A stretch of 60,308 nt of DNA. It comes from Paulinella micropora. Its lineage: Eukaryota > Cercozoa > Imbricatea > Euglyphida. Within the stretch, counting starts at the first letter, position 1; every line of letters starts with the position of its first letter. Position numbers and translations under genes: made by a program. This document shows, one piece after another, positions 48,396 through 58,225 of this stretch. The notes under the pieces were generated by a model. The model did not search any database and was not told the DNA's origin. It saw nothing but the letters and a program-made list of their open reading frames with translations. The stretch spans positions 656,839-717,146 of the forward strand of contig BJOX01000178.1 in NCBI GenBank assembly GCA_009731375.1, given 5' to 3'.

Positions 48396-51277
48396 GCCAT
48401 GTCGTTCCTAGCCAGATTAGCCACCCAATCAACCATAAGCCAGTCGGCAGTACAGTCTGCTGTAGCAAGGAGTCGGTCCTCTATACCGCTGTCTGCAAAG
48501 GTGGAGCTAGTGGAACAACGAGCTAGTTCTCGAGTGTCAGAAGTCGCACCGTCAGCCCTTGCTTCATTCAATATGTTGAGCCCATCCAGTGGATCTGCAT
48601 TCTCTTCCAGGGGCGTGTCAGATACTGAATCTAGTGCACATAGCGGCCATCATTCCAGGAAGCGACTTGATGAGACGCTAGTCGATGTTCGGCACCGTAA
48701 GACTTTGGAAAGGAGCAGGAGATACCAGGAAAAGATGAGCTCAAGTAAGAGTCTCGATGGGATGACGGATGACGAACTGATGTGCTTACTTTTATCTAAG
48801 AAAGGCAAGGAGCAGTTCCCCCAAGTATCAGCGCTAGTACAGCAAGGGCAAGCGGAAGCTGCAGCTGCCAAGGCTGTCAAAGAAATTGTGCAGAGTTTTC
48901 CCTATCGATCAGCTCACAAGCAGGCTTTTGTTGGGAAGCTTCGAGGGAAGATGACCTCAAAACAATTTCAAGAAATCTTTACTTCGATCAGCGATCGGTA
49001 TGCGCGCAAAGCAGCAAAAGCTGTTCGAGATGCTGACGCCAATGTGCAGGAAGGGGTAAAACTGAGAAGCCTGACATCTTTTCACAGCAAGTGATGGCGA
49101 ACGCCGAGCGAGAAAAGATCACACCGATGGAGAAGCGGATCACTGCTTCTGTTGTGAAAGAGAACTTGGCTGGGAAGTCAGGATCTAACGCTGCATTTTG
49201 GTTTGGATCATTGGACTCCTTTTTTAATTGGTTCAGAACCATAGCCCACCCTCAAATCTACGCGCAAATGGTGGAGGAGTCAGGGGGCTTCGAGCGCTTG
49301 GCGCACATTATGCGGGGTGGAAAGTGGAATGAGCAAAACTCAGCTGCATATCTTTGTAAGGGAGGCTGCGTCAGGCCAGGAAGCACCGATGTATGCCACC
49401 ACAACTATGTCCCTCGCAATCGCAAGACTGTTGGTAAGATACTGAAGGAGGAGGATGTTCTGTTTCGTTGCATTACCAAAACAGTCCCTTGCAAGTGGCA
49501 CGACAACTGGGACAAATGGAAGGCCGAGCTATTGCGAGAGGAAGCTTTGACAGAGGAGAAGCGGAACTTGGAAAAGATCAAAAACCTCAAGGAAAAAATC
49601 AAAAAGTGCGAGAGACACGACGCGCAGTACAAGGTGCAGCGAAGGTCACTCCCAGCTTCCATTCGGCTTGTTTGTGAGACTTTTTTGCATGTGCAGCCAC
49701 ATCACGCGACAGATCGATCTGCTTGAACCTGGGCTTGGCGCTTGGGTAGTCTATCAGGACTACATATCTTGGTACTCCGAAACAGGCGTGAAGATGAATG
49801 ATTTGTTGTTCACTCGTGTCACACGGCGGACTGACGGGGAGCTGCAGTATGAATACACCCATAATATTATGAGATGTGAGCATTCCGGCGCCACGACTCG
49901 GTATATATGGGATTACCACATGCGAACTGAGGAGGAAGGAGGCAGCGGAGAGATGTCATCTCTTCCGGGCCCGGGCATCCGCACAGGCGCGGGGGCGATT
50001 TCCATAACAGAGAGTGCATCATGGCGGAATCCAAGTATTTAGTATGTCACTCACCAGCTGATTGAATGCAGTCTGGCTGTAGGTTCTGGCAGAAGTACAA
50101 CATTGAGATGCGCTCAGATATGCTGTGCGGCGGGCATGCCTGGAACGTGTGCGACGCGGACAAAGGCATACACACTAAGGTATTTCTCACGAGTCAGCTT
50201 GAGCAGGGCCGTGGTTTCGATATCGTTGAGGATTGGCTTCTTGCAGCTGCAAAAGCAGGGTTTGAGAACCATCGGTACTACGGTCACGACAGGGACGTGA
50301 TCGAAGCGTGGATCAGCAAGAACAAGGAGAATCCCCGGAAGGTTGCGACGTGGATGTTTCAGGAGCTGCGCTCATTTGTTTACTACCGGCCAACAGATGA
50401 GGGTAAAATTTTTACGCCTGGTGTGGCCTACGGCGCGGTTCACAGCGATGTTGAGTTCCGTGACCGCATTGTGTTGGGTTTACGCCAAGACAAGGATGCT
50501 AAGGAGGGCAAGCGGTGCGAGATGTGCAACCAGAGCTTGAAGTACCCCGTACCTGCGCACAAAAAGGACGAGCGGTGCAAGTCCAAGCATCAGAGCTTGG
50601 GGGAGCCAGCCTTGGCGATACACGTGAAGTCCGGAGCGACCGATGGCATGAGCTACGAGGAAAAGCAGAGCTACTTCAACTCGGTGTCTGCTGCCAGCGG
50701 GAGAGCAAAGAGCAAGGCAAAGGGAAGGTTCACCCAAATGCTCAAGCCCGAATGTATCGATTTGCTGAAAGGGTTAGGGCTGTCGACGCAGGGTAAGATG
50801 GCCGACCTTCAGCAGAGACTGGAGGACGCTATGGCGAGCCACAAGGGACGCGACGGCGACGGCGACGGCGGCAATACCGAAGGTGGCGCAGGCAAAAGCA
50901 GCAAAAAGAAAGCAAATAAAAAAGCAGGCCGGAAAAGGAAGCAGCCGGGCAACGCAGCGCGTGGTGGCCCTTCCTCCGGAGCGGTAGTGCGAGGCTCACG
51001 TCCCGCTGGGCGGGGCGGAGCAGCAAAGCGACAGAGGAGGGCGGCTCGGCCGGTGAATTACCAGGAGTCAGATCATGAGGAAGATCAAAAGGACAGCGAC
51101 CGGGACGAGGGGGACGCAAATTCCGAAGGAGGCGAGATCTGGCTCTGCAAACATTGCAACCATCCCAACAGCAACAACCCTCCTCCAGGCAGCGAAGATT
51201 ACGTAGGCTGTGAGCTGTGCGAGCCCCCTGGCGGCTTTCCCGACAGCAGCAGCGAGGACGAAGCACTTGTCTGGTGA
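48396..51277 (+). CDS. Spliced element protein with SAP-like and zinc-ribbon-like motifs, transposase-like centre
   Basis: Exons 48396-49055, 49088-49644, 49697 to about 50040 and 50066-51277. Introns 49056-49087 (32 bases) and 49645-49696 (52 bases) keep the frame; the last join is unclear. The centre has an Asp/Tyr-rich segment (VVYQDYISWYSETG) and CGGHAWNVCDADKGIHTKVF, which faintly recall metal-binding transposase cores with an HG.G-CDG motif; I cannot confirm this. A Cys/His cluster follows (CEMCNQSL...H...C...H). Next come a SAP-like DNA-binding helix pair (LKPECIDLLKGLGLSTQGKM) and a basic Gly/Lys/Arg-rich stretch. The end is a RanBP2-type zinc-ribbon pattern (WLCKHCNHPNSN...CELC). Probably nuclear and DNA-binding; function unknown. 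Confidence 0.5.
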
Positions 51278-51381
51278 ATTACTTGCATAGAATTCGTATT
51301 TGCCGCAGCAAAATTGTTTGGCTGATTTAGATTGACTTGGGCGCCTTCACGGTCGACAGTGCGATGGTGGCTGGCACGCTT

Positions 51382-51939
51382 CGGTGGCTCGTAGTGCCAC
51401 CGGAGGCGGGAATGCATAATCATTTTCTTTTTTGCAATATTTTTTTCCGCTTTTGCTTCATCAACATGCGGTTTTTTTGCTGTTTGCGCAAGCATTTGCC
51501 TTGTCACGGTTATAGGTAGGTGCGTGGTGCGGGGTGGTACGCAGGTGGCAGGCGATCGGTCGCGCCGGTGCGCGCTCAGCGCGCATTCATCAAGGATTTT
51601 TTGTTTCAAGTTTAGTGTTGTTTTGTTTCATTCACTGCTGTATTTCTAGCGGGGAATCAGTACTTCCGTGATATCCGGGATCGGGACATGTAATAATACT
51701 GTTTTGCGGGTGCAGAGCAAGAGGTGGCGCTAAGTGCCACCACAGGCGTGGATTTTCCCGCCAAAGCAATCTTCATAATCAGTTTTAAGTTTTTTCTTTT
51801 TTATTCCATTTATCTATACATAAAATCTATGCATGACATGTAGCCGTCCACGATTTTGCGACTATAATATTGCTGGTGGGATGCAAGCAGTACGTGTTTG
51901 TCCTGGGTGGCACGGTGTGGTGGCGCCCAAGTGCCACCA
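51382..51939. repeat. Three GGTGGC...GCCACC hairpins downstream of the SAP gene
   Basis: 51382-51402 (CGGTGGC / GCCACCG), 51723-51741 (GGTGGC / GCCACC) and 51918-51939 (TGGTGGC / GCCACCA), each with a 7-8 base loop mostly ending AAGT. The flanks share GGAGGCGGGA-like sequence with the pair at 38.0-38.3 kb. They sit in the spacer between two converging genes. A mRNA 3'-end or DNA-binding role is possible. Confidence 0.8.
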
Positions 51940-52265
51940 GATAAATCAGGAAAATAATTTGTCATTGATGCAGGGTTTGTTTATTTTGTTTATTATATGT
52001 TTTAGTTGCAGGAAAGCGTTTGTAACATATCGTATACAATGAATTAGCGCGTATGACTAGCTGTTTGACTGTAGTGTCGGTACGTCGGGCTGAGAGTCAG
52101 ACGCAATAGGTATTAAAGTTTTTTTTGCAGACTTTTGCAGTAAAAATGATTTTTTAGCATTAAAATAATGTTTTTACGAATAATACTGACATTTTTTAAT
52201 AATGTACGCAAAATTTTGTTTCCCTACGACCGGACATGGGGCGGCCCTTCGTATCAGGAAGAGGA

Positions 52266-52299
52266 TCAAGAGGAGGAGGAGGAGGAGGAAGAAGAAGAA

Positions 52300-52331
<32 letters not shown>

Positions 52332-52778
52332 AGAAGCAGCAGCAGCAGGAGCTGTGTTTTCCTGGTCTTTTTCTTTTTCTTTTTCTTGTTCTTGTTCTTG
52401 TTCGGCATTTTCCTTGTCTTCGTCATCTTCTTCTTCTTCTTTTTTTTCTTCTTCTTTTCCTTCTCCTCCTCCTTCTTTTTCTTTTGGTTCTTCTTGTTCT
52501 ACCTCCTCAATATTCTCTTCTCCCTCTACTTCAGCATGGTCTTGTTTTTGTTCTTCCTCGGAACCCTCAGACAAGAGAAGGCCACGTTTGGCAACTAGCT
52601 GTTTGCCCGCTACCTCGCCCGTTTTTGCCCTTTTCGCAGCTCGAGTATTTTCCCCCGGAGAGTAGTTGGCAGTGTCTGGTGCGTGCTTGCGCTGCACTGC
52701 TCTCGATGCTGCTGCTGCTGCTGCTTTTGCCATGCGCACGGCCCTCTGCTCCCTCGTGGCCTTCTTGGTTCTCGCCAT
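52266..52778 (-). CDS. Small acidic protein with histone H3-like N-terminus
   Basis: The ATG at 52776-52778 is in strong start context (A at -3, G at +4). The protein starts MARTKKATREQ, identical to histone H3 at its first five positions, and later carries RKHAPDT and GKQLVAKRG, which resemble H3 RKSAP.T and RKQLATKA but in swapped order. An Ala-rich helix lies between, then a long Glu/Lys-rich region and a Ser tract to the stop at 52266. Upstream in-frame codons to 52862 exist but begin without ATG. If expressed, the tail could compete for H3 readers or writers. The similarity is short and could be chance. Confidence 0.45.
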
Positions 52779-52874
52779 GGTTTCTTGGTTCTTTTTGCAA
52801 AAACCAGACACCCGTTGCAAAGATTCAAAAACTCGTGCGGCAGGTGAAGTTGGGCCCGCCAATTGCCATTTTCA

Positions 52875-52987
52875 TCGTCCGGACCGACATGTCCTACAGA
52901 GGCGGGAACATTTCCAGCCACTGGAAATATTTCCAGACTTTTTCCAGATTTTCCTCGTCCGGACCGACATGTCCTACAGAGGCGGGA
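52875..52987. repeat. 33 bp direct repeats flanking a mini-array of the 19 bp unit (A6)
   Basis: TCGTCCGGACCGACATGTCC and 13 more bases occur at 52875-52907 and again at 52955-52987. The 47 bp between them consist of about two and a half 19 bp units. This shows how the palindromic unit sits inside otherwise unique DNA. Confidence 0.85.
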
Positions 52988-53357
52988 GTCACCCGCGCAG
53001 TCTTCGTCCCTGTCCCTGCAGGGACTGTACAAGGATGGGACTTTTGCAGACTGACCTGACAATTAGACGCCATATACTCAAAATGCTTGAGCAAGGAATG
53101 AACCTTGAACAACTGGGTCTCTTTTGGAAGGAAACAAACACAATTTAAGCCTACCAATGATTGTAATACTATCTATGTATGTGTAACTATGTACGCCTGT
53201 ATTATCTGCAACTATGTCTGAACGTATATTAATTCTGCGCGTTGAATGTATGACAGCATGTATGTATGTATGGAGAAGGAGGGTATGTAATACTAGTTCT
53301 ATGTACGTACATGTGCATGTGAGCATTTAAATTTGTGTGTGTACGTCTGTTTTGCAG

Positions 53358-55087
53358 GTCTTGTTCAGAGACACGCAGCGGCCCAGGAGAAGGACGACAA
53401 TGTGGACGTCGACCAATGCTTTTACTGATCATGACAGTGGCCACGACAGTGACCACGACATTGACGACGATCGCGATCTTGATGCAGGGGAACTCAAACA
53501 ACAAGTCCGCCTTGCTTGGCTGCAACAGCAAGTGGAAGACAACCTTAGAGAAGGGCGCTTAGCACATGGGACGGACGAGGGAGAGTTGTCCACGGATGGC
53601 CTGTCCTGCAAGTTGTTCCGCAATGGCTTGCTGACACGGGGCGCCGTTCTGGACATGCTGGGCCTTTCACCACGCTCCTCGTGCCCTCATGGAGGCCGTG
53701 GTGGACATAATCAATCTAGTTGTTTTGGATGGTGGCGCGCCTGCCCCGGTGATCCCCGGATGGCAGAGTTTCGAGAAAAGCATGTTCCGCAGCACCGCGC
53801 ACATCCGCAAGAAGTATTTCGTCTGCCCCAATGAATGCAAGGAAGGGGTTTCTGAATGGAAGGGCACCGTTCCGCCCAGGTGCAGAGCGTGTCATAAAGA
53901 CATCGCAACCACACCGGAAGAGGCTCCGAAATGGATGTTACGGCACCTGGATGTGAAGGAGTCCTTGGCTGCGATGCTAGCCCATCCCGGTAAGCAGCAA
54001 CTTGTCTGGAAATGTTTCCAACCACTGGAAATAATTCCAGCAGTTGGAAATGTTTCCAGTCTCCTAGAATATTTCCAGTGGTTATAAATATTCCCAGTTA
54101 TTAGAAATATTTCCAGCCACTGGAACTATTTCTAATGACTGGAAATATTTCCAGCCCCTGGAAATACTTCAAGGTTCATGACAACAGTGCATGGCTGACA
54201 TAGATGTTCAGCGTTACATCCTGGTCAGCAAGTCAACAGGCATGCCTGTACGCTTGTACATCCCCACGGAGCTACGGGGTAGCCCTGCGTGGAAGAAGTA
54301 CATTCGCGACCCCAACGTCCTGACCCTGGCGCTCTTCTTCGATGGAATACCGTGTTTTCGCACGGTGAATACGACGTACAGTGTTCAACTAGTAACGCTG
54401 GAAATACTTAACCTGCCCTTTTTCTTACGTTCCGACTCGCGCTTCACGGTTTTTAGTGACATTATACCAGGGCCTAGCAAGCCACGCGTACTGAAGCCCT
54501 GGTTGAAGCCACTTATTGCGGACCTGCAAACAAACAAGTTCAACCTTTTTTTTGTGGCTGCCGATTATATTGCGCATGTGCAGTTGCTCTGTCACAACCA
54601 GCTAGGCTACGAGGGCTGTACAAAGTGTGAAATGAGGGCGGTCAAAGTAGGGGACTTCTATGACTGGCGACACCCAGAGGGAGCGGACCCCCCGCGCCGG
54701 AAGCATGAAAACGCCATCCGGTACGGCTGTAACGCTGCTATCAGCGCAGAAGGACAGTACAAGGGGTTCCAAGATGTGCCTATTTTTGCGCACCTGCAGG
54801 AGGACTGCATTAAACAAGCAGTGGAAGACGCTTTGCACCTGGTGGAAGGGTGTATCAAGAGGCATCTCTTTGCACTGCTCATGGGGAAAAAAAAGGTTGA
54901 GAGACCTGAAAAAGGGGAGAAATGGGAAAAGTGGCTTCGCAAGGTGCAGGAGTGGGGGGTGATGTTCACTCAGGAGAAGCAGCGCATCCTGGACCAGCGC
55001 TGGCTTGCGTTCTGCGCTGCAACAGGACGAACAACCAACGCTGCTCCTTGCAGAAACCCCAACGATCTGACTGGTGAAAAGTGGTAG
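53358..55087 (+). CDS. Tnp2-like (CACTA/EnSpm) transposase, spliced, one frameshift
   Basis: The acceptor TTTTGCAG at 53357 opens an acidic N-terminal part (DHDSGHDSDHD). A one-base frame change near 53665-53690 leads to KKYFVCPNEC...CRACHKDIATT...LRHLDVKESLAAMLAHP. The intron 53990-54203 (GTAAGC...ACATAG) joins in phase as HP-D-VQRYIL. The 54204-55087 exon carries the tnp2 core: LALFFDGIPCFRTVNTTYSV, LEILNLPFFLRSD, IIPGPSKPRVLKPWLKPLI, then ADYIAHVQLLCHNQ and GYEGCTKC, with Asp residues fitting the catalytic acids of this DDE family. It would cut and join the element ends. The C-terminus is shorter than usual; a donor at 55074 may lead to lost exons. It points at the right end, 330 bp away. 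Confidence 0.75.
54005..54175. repeat. 19 bp palindromic array (A7) inside the transposase intron
   Basis: About nine units occupy nearly the whole intron between 53990 and 54203. Some units are altered (CCAGCAGTTGG, TAGAAT). Confidence 0.85.
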
Positions 55088-55127
55088 ATGTATGACTTAC
55101 ATTGTATATTCAGATGTACAGGAAATT

Positions 55128-55283
55128 CCTCCGATTCCTGGAAATATTTCCAGTAGCTGGAAATATTTCCGGTTGCTGGAGATATTTCCAGTGACTGGAA
55201 ATATTTCCAGGCACTGGAAATATTTCCAGTTGCTGGAAATATTTCCAGGAATATTTCCAGGCACTGGAAATATTTCTAAATGT
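55128..55283. repeat. Right subterminal 19 bp palindromic array (A8)
   Basis: About eight units lie 130-290 bp inside the right terminal repeat, mirroring the left subterminal array. One 11 bp half-unit is duplicated at about 55244-55260. Confidence 0.85.
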
Positions 55284-55416
55284 ACGAGAGGCTGCTGCGT
55301 TACTTGTGCTCAATGTTCGCTTGCCAGAGTATTCCTGCTGGCAGGTGATTATTGAGCTCAGCCCGGAAATATTTCTTTGTCTTGATATCTGCTTAGGTAC
55401 ATTTGGCTTCACAGTG

Positions 55417-56413
55417 CGGGGAGTGGATATTCAACGGGCTGTTCACAGGCGCACACAAGGAGTACGTTGTTCTCTTGTGTGTAATTTTCAGACTGCTCGC
55501 CTCTCCCGTAATCACGGATTCCGTCGTCAAGACACTGGCGAACTTGGAGAGACGTTTCCAAGCTGTGCATCGACAGCTTCTTCCTCCCATCGCTGAAACA
55601 CGTTCCCACATCCCAGTGACGTTCTCGAGTCCCTTGAGGGTGACTATGGCCCTTGTCGTGAGGTTGGCCTGGAGACGGTTTAGGTAGTTGGCATCGGGCC
55701 AATATAGAGTGTCCACGCCAGTGGCATCAGGTGCAGTTACGGCAGTGATGATAGCCGTTTGCTCACTAGCGTATTTGCTGCAAGTGAGTGTTTGCCGTAA
55801 GCGTGGGACTTGTTGGTGGTATGTTTGCCAAGCCTCGTTGAGGAGCCTGTCTCGACACATACATAAGTCCTCCCAAAGCGTGATAAGTTCCACTATCGAT
55901 CTTTGTTCTATGAACCGTGGATTAGTGGACTTTAGGCCAATCACCTTGTCTTTTCCCTCCACCACCATGGTTGCTCTGGTCCAATGGTTGATGTCCCCAT
56001 ACATATTGCTATGGATATGAGGGGCTGCGAGAGGGAAATGATATTGGTCCTCAGGTTCAGTTGGGGATGCTGGCCATCCCGTGGGTCCCGTCATGTCCAA
56101 ACTAGCCTGAGGGACAGGGATGACAGGGATTGTGGTTCGGGTCAAGATCAATGCGCCCCCAGCGTCTCTCCATGGGGACGGTGGGATGGGTGCAGCATTC
56201 TTGGCATCACGACCGAACAATTATGTCGGCACGATTCGGCACGGGTGTCTGGAAGGGACCAGCCCCAGTGTTCGTGTCGTCAGCTTGACCTTGATTGTCC
56301 ATAGCTGATCGATCAGCCTCTTGTGTGGGCGAGTCCCACATACCAGCCATTATGGGTTCATTCACTTGGGGTCGTTTCCTTTTGGGGATACGCCGTGCAC
56401 GAACTGGTGGCAA
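55417..56413 (-). CDS. Gag region of the interrupted Ty3/gypsy element (C-terminus cut by insertion)
   Basis: Frames 56207-56413 (start about 56350, MAGMWDSPTQEA) and 55417-56220 lie between the 5' LTR leader and the insertion boundary, where gag should be. A charged Pro/Gln-rich N-terminus is followed by a helical region (RSIVELITLWEDLCMCRDRL...TYHQQVPRL) suited to a capsid. No zinc knuckle is visible. It stops making sense at ...NIHSP, exactly at 55416, and the continuation is expected at 27831. Gag identity rests on position and strand. Confidence 0.55.
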
Positions 56414-57868
56414 AGTGTCAGTGTGGGGGACAAGGCGTCTTCTGGCAGACGTCTTGTTTGGAGTGTCAGCAGCTCATTTTTGTGCAATACGTCAATTGTT
56501 GGCCGTCTTGGTTTTTAAGCAGCGTGTGGCTTGGTTGGTAGGTGTTGGTTCGTTCGTTGTCTGTATAGAGACAGTTGTTGTTTTTTTTTTTTTTTTTTTT
56601 TGGGGGGGTGTGTGTGTGTGTGTGTGTGTGTAAGCAAGTGATAGGATGCGTGTAGATAGGTTTGAGATTACTCCCCCCCCCCCCCCCCCCCTTTTGGTAG
56701 GGGAACCTCACGCCTTGCGAAACACTTGCCAGTTGTATTGGAACTGGGGCACCCTATAGTTACAAGCACGACTCCGTAACTGAGAGGTAGGGAGGAAACG
56801 ATACTTCTGAAATAATCAGAAGTGATGGCCCCCTTTTCCCAATAGGAAGATAAAAAGGGTTATGGAGCTGGTTGCTCAAGCCTTGCTTATCGTTTGGAAC
56901 CCTCGGTAGGGTGTCCAATCCCTGGTTGGGACTCCTTAGTTTCCCTTTTCAGCTCAGGAAGTTCTGTGTGTGTGGGGTAGAACGAACCTACCGAGTGCGA
57001 AGTAGGTAAGGACTCCTTGGTGAGCCACAATAGGAGCCCTGCTTTGAAATCCTTTCCCTGACCCTAGGTGACCTGTTGGATATAGGAGGGAGTGAAGTGT
57101 GGAGGTAGGAGAGTGATTTGTTGCTTGAAATTTTCGACGAAATTGGAATCGCCAAAAATGAACAAATGAAACGTCTGGCTGACGTCACTCTATCTCATTT
57201 TGTCTTGGCCTATATTTCCACTAACTAGCCTCCCTACCCCCTGCAAATTGGCTGCAATGGAGGGGCTGAGTACGAGCTAGTTTGCACAATCAGACTTTGG
57301 TGCACAGCACTCGTTTTCTGTTTTCTGTCTGTCTATGTCTGCTCTCTACTCCCTTGTGCACTTTGGATGCTTGGAAGTGGGCACGAAATGACAGAACAAG
57401 TGAATGTTGTTGTTGGAAGACAAAATTGATTGTCTGTGCAGTCTGTTTCGGATGATGGATAGAGGATATGACGTGGTTTGTAGGTGTGTGTGTGAGAGTT
57501 CGTTACTGTCGTATAAGTTTGCTCCGCTTGCCACCCAACCAACTACACTCTACCCTTCTCTCCTATCTCTCTTTTATGTCCTCACACTGTGTGCACGATT
57601 GGTTGTATTGTGCGGGAGGAGAAGATAGTGGGTGGGTGTGTATAGGTGTCAACAGAGATTGAGTCGTACGTGTCTGTTTGCCACACGTTCTCGCCTTGAT
57701 AATTGGCAGAAAATGAGCAAATAGGAACAGAACACGCACGTCCTCTCCTCCCCGTATTCCTCTATCTATCTTGTGCAATGGATCCTTTCTCCTTATTTAT
57801 ACATTGCAAAGAATAGGGATAGCGAAGTGTCAAACTTGGCGTAAAAGGAAAACAGGTATGGGACTCCA
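56414..57868 (-). other. 5' leader of the Ty3/gypsy element
   Basis: About 1.45 kb between the LTR and gag without a sustained ORF. It includes a T/G homopolymer and (GT)n at 56580-56630 and a C run at 56673-56691. Confidence 0.5.
57855..57868 (-). promoter_or_regulatory. Candidate tRNA primer-binding site
   Basis: On the minus strand TGGAGTCCCATACC follows the 5' LTR directly. It begins TGG, complementary to a tRNA CCA end, as retroelement primer sites do. The tRNA species is not assigned. Confidence 0.4.
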
Positions 57869-58225
57869 CTTTTGCCGGTTCGATGTCAAAAGAATATATT
57901 TATTGATGCATATCCTTTTACTCAACCAAATTCAACAACTTCGCCAGTAACCCAATCGTCTTCACTTATATGAATAAAGATCAAAGATGGTGGGAAAATG
58001 TGGGAGACTAGCGAAACCCAAAAACAACCAAGGCAAACACCAGCCAGTTCCCGTTGTCCGGTCTAACGATAATATATTCTGACCTAAAAAGGGTAACGGA
58101 CCTTTTTAGTAATATTATCATTATCCGGTTAAGAGTGTTATTAATACGAACAATCTCTTATTGTGTCTGGACCGACACGGGGTATTGATAAAGTAGCACA
58201 TATTTACCTATCTGCGTCCGGTACA
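57869..58225 (-). repeat. 5' LTR of the Ty3/gypsy element
   Basis: Direct repeat of 17857-18488 without the MITE. Shared landmarks include GCCGGTTCGATGTCAAAAG, GGTGGGAAAATGTGGGAGAC and GTAGCACATATTTACCTATC. On the minus strand it starts TGTACC. Five-base flanks do not give a clean duplication (TGAAT against AGAAT at best). Confidence 0.85.

Larger units (their letters stand above)
27832..55416. mobile_element. Giant CACTA/EnSpm-like DNA transposon (27.6 kb) inserted in the Ty3/gypsy element
   Basis: The left end reads CACTATGGGGACAAAT. The right end, reversed, reads CACTGTGAAGCCAAAT, matching at 12 of 16 positions with the CACT start typical of CACTA elements. The two sides are the gag and pol halves of one retrotransposon with paired LTRs, so the interval is an insertion. 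A Tnp2-like transposase runs towards the right end. Palindromic 19-20 bp repeats lie just inside both ends, like the subterminal repeats of this superfamily, and occur nowhere outside 27.8-55.4 kb. No clean 2-3 bp target duplication is visible (ATG against CGG), which weakens the exact boundary. The interval also holds later insertions. Confidence 0.65.

Noticed and set aside
52266-52778. A true histone H3 gene
   Set aside because: There is no histone fold; only short tail-like motifs followed by acidic and Ser-rich sequence.
53229-53531. Minus-strand ORF overlapping the start of the transposase
   Set aside because: It is the antisense shadow of the acidic exon and lacks any domain.
27829-55419. 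A target-site duplication of the CACTA-like element
   Set aside because: The flanking triplets ATG and CGG do not match, so none is claimed; the boundary rests on the inverted termini and the split retrotransposon.
17857-58225. The two LTR-like repeats as a plain segmental duplication
   Set aside because: The adjacent polypurine tract, candidate primer site and correctly oriented gag and pol fit LTRs much better.
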